From Sphingobacterium gobiense (GTDB taxonomy: Bacteria > Bacteroidota > Bacteroidia > Sphingobacteriales > Sphingobacteriaceae): a DNA stretch of 64,000 nucleotides. The notes beneath the pieces were generated by a model. The model saw nothing but the letters and a program-made list of their open reading frames with translations. It searched no databases and was not told where the DNA came from. The stretch lies in the NCBI RefSeq assembly GCF_002980575.1, contig NZ_PVBS01000001.1, positions 62,001 through 126,000 of the forward strand, read 5' to 3'. Position numbers and translations under genes: made by a program. This document shows positions 40,577 to 49,994 of this stretch, in pieces (the first letter of the stretch is position 1; each line of letters starts with the position of its first letter).

Positions 40577-42487
40577 ATGAGTGACGCAATAAAACATGAG
40601 TGCGGAATAGCACTTGTTCGATTACTAAAACCCCTGTCTTATTATCAAGAAAAATATGGAACGCCCTATTATGGCATCAACAAAATGTATCTTCTCATGG
40701 AGAAGCAACATAATCGAGGTCAAGATGGAGCGGGCATTGCCACCATTAAATTTGATGTGCAGCCGGGCCACCGCTATATTTCCCGATATCGTGCGATGGG
40801 TTCATCTGCCGTTGCGGATATTTTTGAATACATACAAAAGAAATTCGCGGCAGTAAATAAGGCGTATCCGGCAGAGTCTAAGGATACTAATTGGCTTAAA
40901 CAACATGTGAGTTTTACGGGAGAAGTACTTTTGGGGCATTTACGGTATGGAACCCATGGTAAGAACAGTATAGAAAGTTGTCACCCCTTCCTTCGACAGA
41001 ATAATTGGATGAGTCGAAATCTGGTGGTTGCCGGAAACTTCAACATGACCAATGTTGATGAACTGTTGCAGCAACTATATGAGTTGGGCCAGCACCCGAA
41101 GGAACAAGCAGACACCGTTACGGTATTGGAAAAAATCGGACACTTTTTGGATGATGAAAATCAGGAGTTGTTTGATAAATTTAAAGAAGAGGGACATTCC
41201 AATATTGAAATAAGTGCGTTAATCGCCAAAAATATTGACGTTGCTAAAATATTAACACGTTCGGCGAAGACGTGGGATGGGGGATATACTATTGCTGGAA
41301 TCTTTGGTCATGGTGATGCTTTTGTGATGCGTGACCCGGCAGGGATACGCCCCGCCTTCTATTATCAGGACGATGAGGTTCTCGTTGTCGCTTCGGAACG
41401 CCCTGTCATCCAGACAGCTTTCAATGTGCCATTGGAAGCGGTTAAAGAAATTAAGCCGGGGTACGCCTTGATTGCTAAAAAGGACGGCACGATTACGGAA
41501 GAGATGTTTCGCCAGCCAGCAGAACAAAAATCTTGTTCTTTTGAGCGTATTTATTTTTCGCGAGGTTCGGATGCTGATATTTACAAGGAACGTAAAGAAT
41601 TGGGACGTTTATTGTGCCCCCAAGTTTTGAAAGCCGTAAACAATGATATCAAGAATACGGTGTTTTCGTTTATTCCAAATACAGCAGAAGTATCGTATTA
41701 TGGCGTAATGGAAGGTATAAATACATACGTACGAAACTATCAGAAAGATGTATTGTTGAATCGTGCTGATAAAATTTCAGATCAAGAGCTTGAAGAAATG
41801 ATTAACATTACGCCGCGTTTCGAGAAGTTAAATGTTAAAGATGCCAAGCTGCGAACATTTATTACACAGGATGCTGATCGTACGGATATGGTACAGCATG
41901 TTTATGATACGACTTATGGTATCGTGCGGAACGATGTTGATACGATAGTCGCTATAGATGATTCCATTGTACGTGGAACCACGCTTAAGCAAAGTATCTT
42001 GACTATATTGGACCGATTGCATCCGAAGAAAATCGTTATTGTTTCCTCTGCGCCACAAATTCGTTATCCAGATTGCTATGGAATAGATATGTCGAGAATG
42101 GGTGAGTTCGTGGCATTTGAGGCAGCGATAAATTTGTTGAAAAGTGGAGGAATGGCACATGTGGTGGACGAAGTGTATCAAAAATGTCTTGCTTCTTTAA
42201 TGATGCCGAAAGATCAGGTAGAGAATTATGTGAAAGCTATTTATGAGCCTTTCACAAATGATGAGATATCTGCGGAAATTGCACGTATTATTCGTCCGCA
42301 TCATTTAAAAGCAGAACTGGAAGTTGTTTATCAGACATTGGATAATCTGCATAGCGCTTGCCCAAATCATTTAGGCGACTGGTACTTTTCAGGAAATTAT
42401 CCGACCCCAGGAGGCAATAAAGTGGTTAACAGGGCCTTTATGAATTGGGTAGAAGGTAAAAACGTACGGGCTTATTTTAGCAACTAA
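40577..42487 (+). CDS. PurF-like amidophosphoribosyltransferase family protein (long form)
   Basis: 636 residues. The N-terminal Ntn glutaminase has its Cys nucleophile at residue 9 (H-E-C-G-I-A-L), so an eight-residue leader would be removed. K-Q-H-N-R-G-Q-D-G-A-G and H-L-R-Y-G-T-H-G are glutaminase motifs. The PRPP site reads V-A-I-D-D-S-I-V-R-G-T-T-L. Ordinary PurF has about 470-510 residues; this form has a longer N-terminal insert and C-terminal extension, common in Bacteroidota beside a standard PurF. It may perform the first purine step or a related amidotransfer; which one is unclear. Confidence 0.85.
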   Translation: MSDAIKHECGIALVRLLKPLSYYQEKYGTPYYGINKMYLLMEKQHNRGQDGAGIATIKFDVQPGHRYISRYRAMGSSAVADIFEYIQKKFAAVNKAYPAESKDTNWLKQHVSFTGEVLLGHLRYGTHGKNSIESCHPFLRQNNWMSRNLVVAGNFNMTNVDELLQQLYELGQHPKEQADTVTVLEKIGHFLDDENQELFDKFKEEGHSNIEISALIAKNIDVAKILTRSAKTWDGGYTIAGIFGHGDAFVMRDPAGIRPAFYYQDDEVLVVASERPVIQTAFNVPLEAVKEIKPGYALIAKKDGTITEEMFRQPAEQKSCSFERIYFSRGSDADIYKERKELGRLLCPQVLKAVNNDIKNTVFSFIPNTAEVSYYGVMEGINTYVRNYQKDVLLNRADKISDQELEEMINITPRFEKLNVKDAKLRTFITQDADRTDMVQHVYDTTYGIVRNDVDTIVAIDDSIVRGTTLKQSILTILDRLHPKKIVIVSSAPQIRYPDCYGIDMSRMGEFVAFEAAINLLKSGGMAHVVDEVYQKCLASLMMPKDQVENYVKAIYEPFTNDEISAEIARIIRPHHLKAELEVVYQTLDNLHSACPNHLGDWYFSGNYPTPGGNKVVNRAFMNWVEGKNVRAYFSN

Positions 42488-42532
42488 TGTGTATTATTTT
42501 CTTTTTTATTTTTTAAATTTTACTTTATTTTA

Positions 42533-42540
42533 TACCTTTG
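42533..42540 (+). promoter_or_regulatory. -7 element of rplU-rpmA
   Basis: TACCTTTG matches TAnnTTTG and lies 37 bases before the rplU ATG. Confidence 0.5.
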
Positions 42541-42577
42541 CAACTTATTGAAATATTAACAAATTATATTAATAACA

Positions 42578-42889
42578 ATGTACGCAATAGTAAATATAGC
42601 AGGACAGCAATTTAAGGTTGCAAAAGACCAGTATCTTTTTGTGCACCGCTTACAAGGAGATGAAGGCGCTAGTATTGAATTTGACAATGTGTTGTTAGCA
42701 GAAGATGCTGGTAAATTCACGGTAGGTGCGCCTACTATTGAAGGAGCAAAAGTTTCGGCTACGATTTTGTCTCATTTAAAAGGTGATAAAGTTATCGTTT
42801 TCAAAAAGAAGCGTCGTAAAGGGTACAAAAAGAAAAATGGTCACCGTCAACAATTTACCAAAATCCAAATCACAGGAATTAGCCTGTAA
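42578..42889 (+). CDS. rplU: 50S ribosomal protein L21
   Basis: 103 residues, the normal length. [13 protein letters not shown] opens the protein, and the basic tail [16 protein letters not shown] is the L21 signature that binds 23S rRNA. It forms an operon with rpmA 51 bases downstream. Confidence 0.98.
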   Translation: MYAIVNIAGQQFKVAKDQYLFVHRLQGDEGASIEFDNVLLAEDAGKFTVGAPTIEGAKVSATILSHLKGDKVIVFKKKRRKGYKKKNGHRQQFTKIQITGISL

Positions 42890-42940
42890 AGCGAAATAAG
42901 AATTTTTAATCTGACATTACGTCATAAATTAAGATAAAAA

Positions 42941-43207
42941 ATGGCACACAAAAAAGGTGCGGGTAGTTCTAAGAACGGCCGTGAGTCACACAGTAAGAGA
43001 TTAGGCGTTAAAATTTTTGGTGGACAACAAGCTATCGCGGGTAACATCATCGTTCGTCAGCGTGGAACGAAACACAACCCCGATAAAAATGTAGGAATGG
43101 GTAAAGATCATACACTGCATGCGTTGGTTGATGGTACCGTTGTTTTCCGTAAAAAAGCAGACAACAAATCTTATGTATCCGTAGTTCCTGCGGAACAAGC
43201 AAACTAG
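42941..43207 (+). CDS. rpmA: 50S ribosomal protein L27
   Basis: 88 residues. [16 protein letters not shown] is the standard start, which reaches the peptidyl transferase centre, with no cleaved Firmicutes-type leader. [13 protein letters not shown] is conserved. Followed by a strong terminator. Confidence 0.98.
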   Translation: MAHKKGAGSSKNGRESHSKRLGVKIFGGQQAIAGNIIVRQRGTKHNPDKNVGMGKDHTLHALVDGTVVFRKKADNKSYVSVVPAEQAN

Positions 43208-43234
43208 TTCTGTTTGTAGTACCAGAGAAATTGG

Positions 43235-43268
43235 AAAGCCGTTGAGTGTAAATTCAGCGGCTTTTTTT
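43235..43268 (+). terminator. Terminator after rpmA
   Basis: AAGCCG-TTGA and TTCAG-CGGCTT pair with a small bulge; a seven-T run follows. Confidence 0.85.
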
Positions 43269-43295
43269 CGTTCTTAAACCGTTCGTTAAAAAGAC

Positions 43296-43330
43296 TAAAA
43301 AAATAGAGGCGCAATGTTCATTGTGCCTCT
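43296..43330 (-). terminator. Terminator of queA
   Basis: AGAGGCGCAATG and CATTGTGCCTCT form a 12-base stem with one mismatch. Read on the minus strand, it is followed by ATTTTTTTAG. It faces the end of queA. Confidence 0.8.
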
Positions 43331-43358
43331 GTGGTAAAAGAGTAAAATTATCGTGTGA

Positions 43359-44408
43359 TTAGATAATCAACATCGCATCACCGTATGAATAAAATCTATA
43401 TTTTTCTTTTACGGCCACTTCGTACGCATTCATAACGTTCTCATATCCCCCAAAAGCCGCGATCATCACCAATAGTGTTGACTCCGGCGTATGGAAGTTT
43501 GTAATCATTGAATTAGCTATGCTAAAATCGTAAGGTGGATATATGAACTTACTTGTCCAGTCGTTTGCCGGTTTCAGGTGTTTATCTGCAGATACCGAAG
43601 ATTCAATCGCCCGCATCGAGGTTGTTCCAACGGAACAGATACGTCTCTTGTCGTCGATACCCTTGTTTACGGTGCGAGCAGCTTCCTCACTAATGATAAA
43701 TTGCTCCGAGTCCATTTTGTGTTTGGTGAGGTCTTCTACTTCTACCGTACGGAAAGTTCCCAATCCGACGTGTAGTGTCACCTCCGCAAATTCGACACCT
43801 TTTAATTCCAGTCGTTTCATCAACTCGCGCGAGAAATGGAGTCCGGCAGTGGGTGCTGCAACTGCTCCTTCATTTTTAGCATATATCGTTTGATAACGGA
43901 ATTTATCCTCTGGTGTCGCTTTGCGTTTTATGTATTTTGGGAGGGGTGTTTCCCCTAAAATTTCGATATTCCGGCGAAATTCCTCGTCCGTGCCGTCAAA
44001 AAGAAAACGGATGGTACGGCCGCGAGAAGTGGTATTGTCTACGACTTCTGCTACCAGTAGATCTTCTTCTCCAAAATAGAGCTTATTGCCTACGCGGATT
44101 TTACGTGCTGGATCCACCAGCACATCCCACAAGCGGAGTTCTTTGTTTAATTCTCTTAGTAAAAATACTTCAATTGTTGCACCGGTTTTTTCCTTATTCC
44201 CATACATACGGGCAGGAAACACCTTGGTATTGTTCAAAATCATGACGTCGTTCTCATCAAAATAATTCAGTACGTCTTTGAAAATTTTGTGTTCTATTTT
44301 TCCCGAATCACGATGCAAGACCATTAGGCGTGATTCGTCACGTTGTTCCGATGGTTCACTTGCTAACAATGATTCTGGTAAATTGAATTTAAACTGTGAT
44401 AATTTCAT
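43359..44408 (-). CDS. queA: S-adenosylmethionine:tRNA ribosyltransferase-isomerase
   Basis: 349 residues. QueA moves and rearranges the ribosyl of SAM onto 7-aminomethyl-7-deazaguanine in tRNA to make epoxyqueuosine. Signature stretches are [30 protein letters not shown] and [10 protein letters not shown]. Full length. Convergent to rpmA. Confidence 0.96.
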   Translation of the reverse strand: MKLSQFKFNLPESLLASEPSEQRDESRLMVLHRDSGKIEHKIFKDVLNYFDENDVMILNNTKVFPARMYGNKEKTGATIEVFLLRELNKELRLWDVLVDPARKIRVGNKLYFGEEDLLVAEVVDNTTSRGRTIRFLFDGTDEEFRRNIEILGETPLPKYIKRKATPEDKFRYQTIYAKNEGAVAAPTAGLHFSRELMKRLELKGVEFAEVTLHVGLGTFRTVEVEDLTKHKMDSEQFIISEEAARTVNKGIDDKRRICSVGTTSMRAIESSVSADKHLKPANDWTSKFIYPPYDFSIANSMITNFHTPESTLLVMIAAFGGYENVMNAYEVAVKEKYRFYSYGDAMLII

Positions 44409-44620
44409 TTAACTATTTTTTTCATCTGTTTATGAGAACGCAATTACACCTCGGCCCATTTTTTTGCTTCGATATATTTTCGTTCTATTGAAACCTTAGC
44501 CATTTAAGACGATCTAGGTTTCTAAAAATGCTTACAAAGTTAAGCATAATTAAGTGAAAAAAAGCATTTTCGTCCGCTATAACTTTTTAACAAAAAAATT
44601 TTTTACTTTTATCGTCGTAT

Positions 44621-45868
44621 ATGTTTTTGGTCGTTACTCTTATCAAAGAAAGCTTTCTGTTTGCGCTATCTGCATTGCGTGATAACCGGACACGTACGCT
44701 CCTATCTTTATTAGGGGTTACGATTGGGATTATGACGATTATTGGTGTATTTTCTGCAGTTGATACCTTGCGAAATAATTTAGAGGAATCTGTTCGTAAA
44801 ATGGGAAGCCGTACCTTATATGTGGAGAAATGGCCTTGGGGCGGCGGAGGAGAATATCCTTGGTGGAAATATGTTAATCGTCCGGAGCCGAAATATACCG
44901 ATTTTGAATCCGTAAGAAATAGGATGATTACGGCCGAAGAAGTCGCATACTCTATTAATATTTCTAATTCTACGGCTAAATACGGGAATAACTCTGCCTC
45001 TAATATTAATGTGACGGCTGTTACGCACGAAATGTATTCAATCAGAAACCTTGAGGTCGTAGATGGACGCTATTTTACAGAACAGGAATCACGTGCCGGA
45101 AGCCACAGCGTTATTTTAGGGGCCACCATAGCGGAGGGATTATTTCCAAATACCACTCCGATTGGTAAATATATTACTTTATTAGGTCGAAAAATGCAGG
45201 TAATCGGTGTCCTAAAAAGAGAGGGGTCCGGTGTGCTTATCAATGTGTCTAATGATGAGGTGGCGTATATACCATTCACCTTGGCTCGTAATCTGGTGAA
45301 CTACGAGCATTACGGTCCTAGTATAGCGATTGAAGTTAAACGACAATATTCATTGGATGAATCTGAAAGTGAGCTGATTGGCATTATGCGGTCTGCACGC
45401 CGTTTGCCGCCTCAACGTGAAGACAATTTCTCGGTTAATCAAACGACCCTTATTACTGCACAACTCGACCAGATGTTTGGGATTATTAACCTCGCTGGAT
45501 TTTTTATTGGTATTTTCTCTATTCTTGTAGGAGGTTTTGGAATTGCGAACATTATGTTTGTAAGCGTAAAAGAACGTACGAACCTTATCGGTATACAGAA
45601 GGCGTTGGGAGCAAAACAGTTTTTTATTCTATCGCAGTTCCTAATCGAAAGTATCTTGTTATGCCTTATTGGCGGTGGAATTGGCCTGTTGATTGTTTAC
45701 GGCCTTGCTGCTTTGGTGGGAGTCTTGGCAGGTGTAACTATTGTTGTCAGTGTAAAAATGGTAATCTTGACCACTGTACTGTCTACGCTTATTGGATTGA
45801 TTGCAGGTATCGTACCAGCTATCCAGGCAGCGAAACTTGATCCCGTAGAAGCTATTCGTAGTAAATAG
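44621..45868 (+). CDS. MacB-like ABC transporter permease
   Basis: 415 residues. One helix at about 20-45 (R-T-L-L-S-L-L-G-V-T-I-G-I), then a periplasmic MacB-PCD domain of about 230 residues, then three helices with the FtsX core G-G-F-G-I-A-N-I-M-F-V-S-V-K-E-R-T and I-Q-K-A-L-G-A. The tail P-A-I-Q-A-A-K-L-D-P-V-E-A-I-R is typical. No ATPase gene is adjacent, so the partner lies elsewhere. Probably exports peptides, lipids or drugs across the envelope. Confidence 0.9.
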   Translation: MFLVVTLIKESFLFALSALRDNRTRTLLSLLGVTIGIMTIIGVFSAVDTLRNNLEESVRKMGSRTLYVEKWPWGGGGEYPWWKYVNRPEPKYTDFESVRNRMITAEEVAYSINISNSTAKYGNNSASNINVTAVTHEMYSIRNLEVVDGRYFTEQESRAGSHSVILGATIAEGLFPNTTPIGKYITLLGRKMQVIGVLKREGSGVLINVSNDEVAYIPFTLARNLVNYEHYGPSIAIEVKRQYSLDESESELIGIMRSARRLPPQREDNFSVNQTTLITAQLDQMFGIINLAGFFIGIFSILVGGFGIANIMFVSVKERTNLIGIQKALGAKQFFILSQFLIESILLCLIGGGIGLLIVYGLAALVGVLAGVTIVVSVKMVILTTVLSTLIGLIAGIVPAIQAAKLDPVEAIRSK

Positions 45869-45878
45869 TCGGGACTTA

Positions 45879-46847
45879 TCACTTTCCAGTCTTGAGCTCC
45901 CCCGGAGAAATACCGTAATATTTTTTGAAAGCGCTACTAAAGTTGTTCTGATGCCCATAACCTGTGCGTATAGCGACTTCGTATACTGATATTTTTTCTT
46001 CCAGAAGCAAGAAACGTGCTTTTTCCATACGGATGCGCGTAAGGTAATCGTGTACCGTTACAGAAAAGTATTCCTTGAAATCTTTTCTCAACTTGCTTTC
46101 ACTCATAAAAACTTCCTGTGCTAATGCTTTTTGGTTGGGCGGGTTGGCCATCCGCTGTTCCAATATCTGCCTGGCAAGCTCTAGACGTTCTATATCTTCG
46201 TCTCCAAATAACGTATTATGATGTTCGGATTTTTCGTTATACTGTTCAAACTGATACATCAGTAGTTCGACTATGCGGGACTCTGTATGTAGCCTCCTGA
46301 TTTCACCCGTTTTCCTCGACTCAATAAGCTCATCAATAGTGTGTTGCATTTCATGAGTGGCTATCAGATCTTCCTCCGAAAAGGAAACATATTGTCCTTT
46401 TTCAATCTCGTGCATAAAATGTTCGTGGAGCAGCGAATCTCTTTTTATCAGATTGAGGTAGTATTCTTTGGATATCACTGCAATAAAATAACTATATTCA
46501 ACACCCTCTTTTATTTCATGGACAGTTTTCGCCGAGGGGATATAGCGGATATTGTGCCGACTTATACCATAAGGTAACTTACTTTCTGCGGATTTAAAAA
46601 AAACAAATTGGCTGGTGATCGCTTCTCCTTCAATATCGATATGGATATGCATGGAGGACTGAAAAAACATTTTGGTATGTAAGATAAACAAGCCACTTGT
46701 CGATAGGCAGAAGTTTTCCATATGAACCGACTCATTGTCAATTACAACGCGGTTTTCTTCTAATGGCCTGTCAGGATCATAATTGTCGGGTACCTCCTCG
46801 ATAAAAAGCCATTCATCTAACTCTACTATTTTACTTTTTACAAGCAT
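45879..46847 (-). CDS. AraC-family regulator of the heme uptake locus
   Basis: 322 residues. The C-terminal AraC DNA-binding domain (about 220-320) has two HTHs: N-Q-K-A-L-A-Q-E-V-F-M-S-E-S-K-L-R-K-D-F, and then S-V-Y-E-V-A-I-R-T-G-Y, followed by F-S-S-A-F-K-K-Y-Y-G-I-S-P. The first 220 residues form a sensor domain of unknown ligand. It is last on the hmuTUV strand, 66 bases after hmuV, with a TTTAGAAT-type box in between. It resembles PchR/YqhC-like siderophore-responsive AraC proteins in context only. It is the prime candidate to bind the 21-bp-spaced TTGCATACA repeats. Confidence 0.88.
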   Translation of the reverse strand: MLVKSKIVELDEWLFIEEVPDNYDPDRPLEENRVVIDNESVHMENFCLSTSGLFILHTKMFFQSSMHIHIDIEGEAITSQFVFFKSAESKLPYGISRHNIRYIPSAKTVHEIKEGVEYSYFIAVISKEYYLNLIKRDSLLHEHFMHEIEKGQYVSFSEEDLIATHEMQHTIDELIESRKTGEIRRLHTESRIVELLMYQFEQYNEKSEHHNTLFGDEDIERLELARQILEQRMANPPNQKALAQEVFMSESKLRKDFKEYFSVTVHDYLTRIRMEKARFLLLEEKISVYEVAIRTGYGHQNNFSSAFKKYYGISPGELKTGK

Positions 46848-46896
46848 ACGGACAGTTCCTATGAAATTAACGTCTTAAAGATATACATTTCCCTTT

Positions 46897-46921
46897 TATT
46901 ATTTAAATTAATTCTAAATAA
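46897..46921 (-). promoter_or_regulatory. TTTAGAAT-type box upstream of araC-like gene
   Basis: On the minus strand the sequence contains TTTAGAATTAATTTAAAT. This is the same dyad-like box as at 49969, 53899, 53989 and 58896. It overlaps the hmuV stop codon and lies about 50 bases before the AraC-type start. Confidence 0.55.
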
Positions 46922-47723
46922 TGTGTGGGGTTGACCATTCTTCCAACAACATTTCTTCTAGCTTTATACAGGGGCGTAAGGTTTTGGGATTCATATCCAC
47001 TTGTGCTTCCACCGAAAAAACGGTATAGATATTCTTGGTGTTGAGCACCTCATTAGGTGTGCCGTCAAATAGTTTTCTTCCATGTTTTAGCATCACGATT
47101 CGATCGGCGTAGTTTGCTGCAAAATTAAGGTCATGAACGATAAGAACGACCATATAACCTTTGCGTGAAAGGCCCTTAGCAATAGCTAGTACCTTTTGTT
47201 GATAATGCATATCCAAGGCCGATATAGGCTCGTCGAGTAGCAAGAGGCTGTCTGGGTTATCCCATACCTGCACAAGTACGCGAGCTAGCTGTACGCGTTG
47301 TTGTTCCCCACCAGACAAGCTCATATATATCCTATCGGAAAATTGGGTTATTCCACATAACGCCATTACTTCATCTACAATAGCAACGTCTTCCATTTGT
47401 GGCGCCGACGTGAAATGGGGATATCGACCCATTAACACAATTTCGCTTACTTTAAAGGACAACGAAACTTGTTGCTGTTGCGTCAATAGTGCTCGGCACT
47501 TGGCTAATGCCCTTGGATCGAGCTTCATAAGAGATTGTCCGTTTAAACTTATGATGCCAGAATTCGGTCTCCTGTCCCCGGACAACAGTCGCATCAAGGT
47601 AGATTTGCCTGCACCATTAGAACCGAGCAAAACAACGATTTCCCCCTTTCTTACCTGCAGGGAAATATCTTTCAACAGTTTTCTACCCTTTACCTCGTAA
47701 TTTAATTTTTCAACCCGTAACAT
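46914..47723 (-). CDS. hmuV: Heme ABC transporter ATP-binding protein
   Basis: 269 residues. Walker A G-S-N-G-A-G-K-S-T (about 34-42), signature L-S-G-G-E-Q-Q-R-V near 140, Walker B L-L-L-L-D-E-P, and H-loop I-V-H-D. The Q-loop and length fit the FecE/HmuV group. It powers heme import through HmuU. It follows hmuU after a 59-base gap on the same strand. Confidence 0.92.
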   Translation of the reverse strand: MLRVEKLNYEVKGRKLLKDISLQVRKGEIVVLLGSNGAGKSTLMRLLSGDRRPNSGIISLNGQSLMKLDPRALAKCRALLTQQQQVSLSFKVSEIVLMGRYPHFTSAPQMEDVAIVDEVMALCGITQFSDRIYMSLSGGEQQRVQLARVLVQVWDNPDSLLLLDEPISALDMHYQQKVLAIAKGLSRKGYMVVLIVHDLNFAANYADRIVMLKHGRKLFDGTPNEVLNTKNIYTVFSVEAQVDMNPKTLRPCIKLEEMLLEEWSTPHII

Positions 47724-47782
47724 TGTTATACTATGTGATACAAATGACTTATTTTATGGTGTGGACAAATGATCGTCTGCTC

Positions 47783-48814
47783 TTACTTTTCTGTTATCAG
47801 AATATACAAAAATACCGGTGTTCCGAGCAAGGCTGTTATGACGCCAATAGGCAGTTCGATGGGCGCAGCCAATGTCCTCGAAAGCACATCTGCTAATGTC
47901 AACACGGTAGCGCCCATTATGGTAGAGGCAATCAATACATACCGGTTATCTGCTCCGCCCATCAGTCGTACGGTATGCGGAACTAATAAACCCACGAAAC
48001 CGATAATTCCCGATACGGCTACCGAAGCCCCTACGGCAAGGGTACCTAATGTAATTACCCAAAGCTTTACCCGATCGGTCCGCATCCCCAATAAATCCGC
48101 TTGCATCTCACCGAGCGCAAAAGTGTTCAGTGGCTTTCCAAAAAAAAACATACCGTAAACGGGCAATAAGATAAATGGTGTTACGGCACTCACACTTTCC
48201 CAGGTTGCTCCACCCAAACTGCCCAACATCCAAAATGTGATAGTGCGCAACTGTTGTTCGGTTGCCACGTACGTCATTAATCCAGTCAGCGCACCAGCCA
48301 GCCCATTGATAGCGATACCAGCCAATAACATCGTTGTGATCTGCGGCCGACCATCTTTAAGAGAGATACGATACACCAGTAGCGCCGTCAGTCCAGCACC
48401 TATAAAGGCTCCGGAAATCAATAGATAATGGCCCATTATCTGTGACAGGCTCGTAAACAGTATGCTCTCGAAGGCAATCACTAAGACAGCAAACAAGGAA
48501 GCACCAGAAGAAATACCGATTAAGCCGGGATCCGCCAGGGGATTACGGAAAATTCCTTGGATGGCCGCCCCCGATACCCCGAGCGCTGCGCCTACCAGAA
48601 TGCCTAAAAGAACTCTTGGCATGCGTACCACAAAAAGTACGTTATTTTCCAAGGAATTATCTAATATGCTGCTACCAGGCTCCAACTTGTGTAGCAACAG
48701 CAGCCATATGTCCCCCACAGGAATATAATAGGCACCCAGTCCCAATGATACCATTCCGACCAATATCAAGGTGATTGTCAAGAATAAAATAATGATGCGT
48801 TGTTTTACTTGCAC
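47783..48814 (-). CDS. hmuU: Heme/iron ABC transporter permease (FecCD family)
   Basis: 343 residues with about ten helices. FecCD motifs include R-M-P-R-V-L-L-G-I-L-V-G-A-A-L-G-V-S-G, N-P-L-A-D-P-G-L-I-G-I-S-S-G-A, and V-S-G-I-I-G-F-V-G-L-L-V-P-H near 265. It forms the inner membrane channel for heme delivered by HmuT. Gene order is hmuT-hmuU-hmuV. Confidence 0.93.
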   Translation of the reverse strand: MQVKQRIIILFLTITLILVGMVSLGLGAYYIPVGDIWLLLLHKLEPGSSILDNSLENNVLFVVRMPRVLLGILVGAALGVSGAAIQGIFRNPLADPGLIGISSGASLFAVLVIAFESILFTSLSQIMGHYLLISGAFIGAGLTALLVYRISLKDGRPQITTMLLAGIAINGLAGALTGLMTYVATEQQLRTITFWMLGSLGGATWESVSAVTPFILLPVYGMFFFGKPLNTFALGEMQADLLGMRTDRVKLWVITLGTLAVGASVAVSGIIGFVGLLVPHTVRLMGGADNRYVLIASTIMGATVLTLADVLSRTLAAPIELPIGVITALLGTPVFLYILITEK

Positions 48815-48853
48815 TTAATCTAAACGTTACTAACTTATTCACTCTTTATTTCC

Positions 48854-49738
48854 TCAGTTCCCCATGATATGCATTAGCTCCCTATGCAATAAGGCTACCG
48901 CCTCTGGCAAACGAGTGCTGAAATTCACAAGGAGGGACGGATTCATGACCACAATACGTTCGTGTTTGCCTGCCTCGGTAAGCCGCATACCCGGCATTTT
49001 TAAGATGGCCTTCTTTCCGCCAAGGCTGCTCACACCGAAATCAAACATCAGAATAACGTCTGGGTTGGCTTTGACCAATGCCTCTGTAGTATAAGGTTTG
49101 AAATCGGCAAATTCCTGCACAGCATTCTTTCCACCGGCCAGCTCAATGATGCCATCGAGACTGCTCCCTTTTCCCGATACGCTCATGGCTCCAGCTCCTC
49201 TAGCGTAAATGAAAAGTACGTTCGTTTTTGTTTTTCCGGTTGTTTTCTCTTTTACAAGCATGTTAATCCGCTCCATAGCAATTTTTGTCCGATGGACAGC
49301 CTCTCTACCTTTTTCCGGTGCATCCAGCCCATCAGCTATTTCCTGCATAAAGCGGTATGCACCTTTTTCGGAAAACGTTTGTCGCAAAGGGATAAATTTA
49401 ATCCCGGATTGACGCAAATGCTGCACTACGGCAGGCGGAACATCTTTCTCCGGAGCCAGTACAATGTCCGGCTGAAAAGCCATAATACCCTCAGCAGATA
49501 CAGCACGGTTCTGGCTAACACGTGGCAAAGCTGCCGCGGCTTTGGGCGAAATACTCGTCACGTCCGTAGCCACGATATGGCTTCCGAGACCCAGTGCAAA
49601 GACAGTCTCTGTAATGGCACTGCTCAACGTAATAATACGTAGCTCCGAGGCAAAACCACGCTGCCCACCAAGCAGACCGATTAACAACATGATAACGTAT
49701 AGCCGACCCACTGTGTACTTATTGATTTCTATTTTCAT
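48854..49738 (-). CDS. hmuT: Heme ABC transporter periplasmic binding protein
   Basis: 294 residues from the ATG at 49738; an in-frame ATG at 49780 is less likely because the signal peptide would be displaced. The signal peptide ends near G-F-A-S. R-I-I-T-L-S-S-A-I-T-E-T-V-F-A-L-G opens the mature class III binding fold, and D-I-V-L-A-P-E-K-D-V-P-P and N-P-D-V-I-L-M-F follow. First gene of hmuTUV-araC, divergent from the TonB receptor. Confidence 0.9.
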   Translation of the reverse strand: MKIEINKYTVGRLYVIMLLIGLLGGQRGFASELRIITLSSAITETVFALGLGSHIVATDVTSISPKAAAALPRVSQNRAVSAEGIMAFQPDIVLAPEKDVPPAVVQHLRQSGIKFIPLRQTFSEKGAYRFMQEIADGLDAPEKGREAVHRTKIAMERINMLVKEKTTGKTKTNVLFIYARGAGAMSVSGKGSSLDGIIELAGGKNAVQEFADFKPYTTEALVKANPDVILMFDFGVSSLGGKKAILKMPGMRLTEAGKHERIVVMNPSLLVNFSTRLPEAVALLHRELMHIMGN

Positions 49739-49994
49739 GATTTCACGTGCTTTAATCACACAAAACAAATCAATAATCAATCTAAATACAAATTATATTA
49801 TCTTTTACTTTTTGGCATCCTATCTTCATAATAACAGTATAAAAACAAGATAATAAGCATGTTATTGTGTGCAGGGGCACTCCTGGTGTTTTAAAATAAA
49901 ACGAATTGCATACATGATTTGACAGTTTTCATACAGTAAAATCCATTTGAAATACCTTTTTTTGTCCTTTATTTAGAATAAATATAAATAATAA
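49739..49994. promoter_or_regulatory. Divergent hmuT/TonB-receptor control region
   Basis: Direct repeats TTGCATACA (49906-49914) and TTTCATACA (49927-49935) lie 21 bp apart, two helical turns, as for AraC-family sites. A TTTAGAATAAATATAAAT box lies at 49969-49992, 66 bp from the first repeat and next to the receptor start. The TAnnTTTG element is only approximate (TACCTTTTTTTG near 49953). A weak TTTAGAT-like match on the minus strand lies near 49775-49795, ahead of hmuT. Confidence 0.6.
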
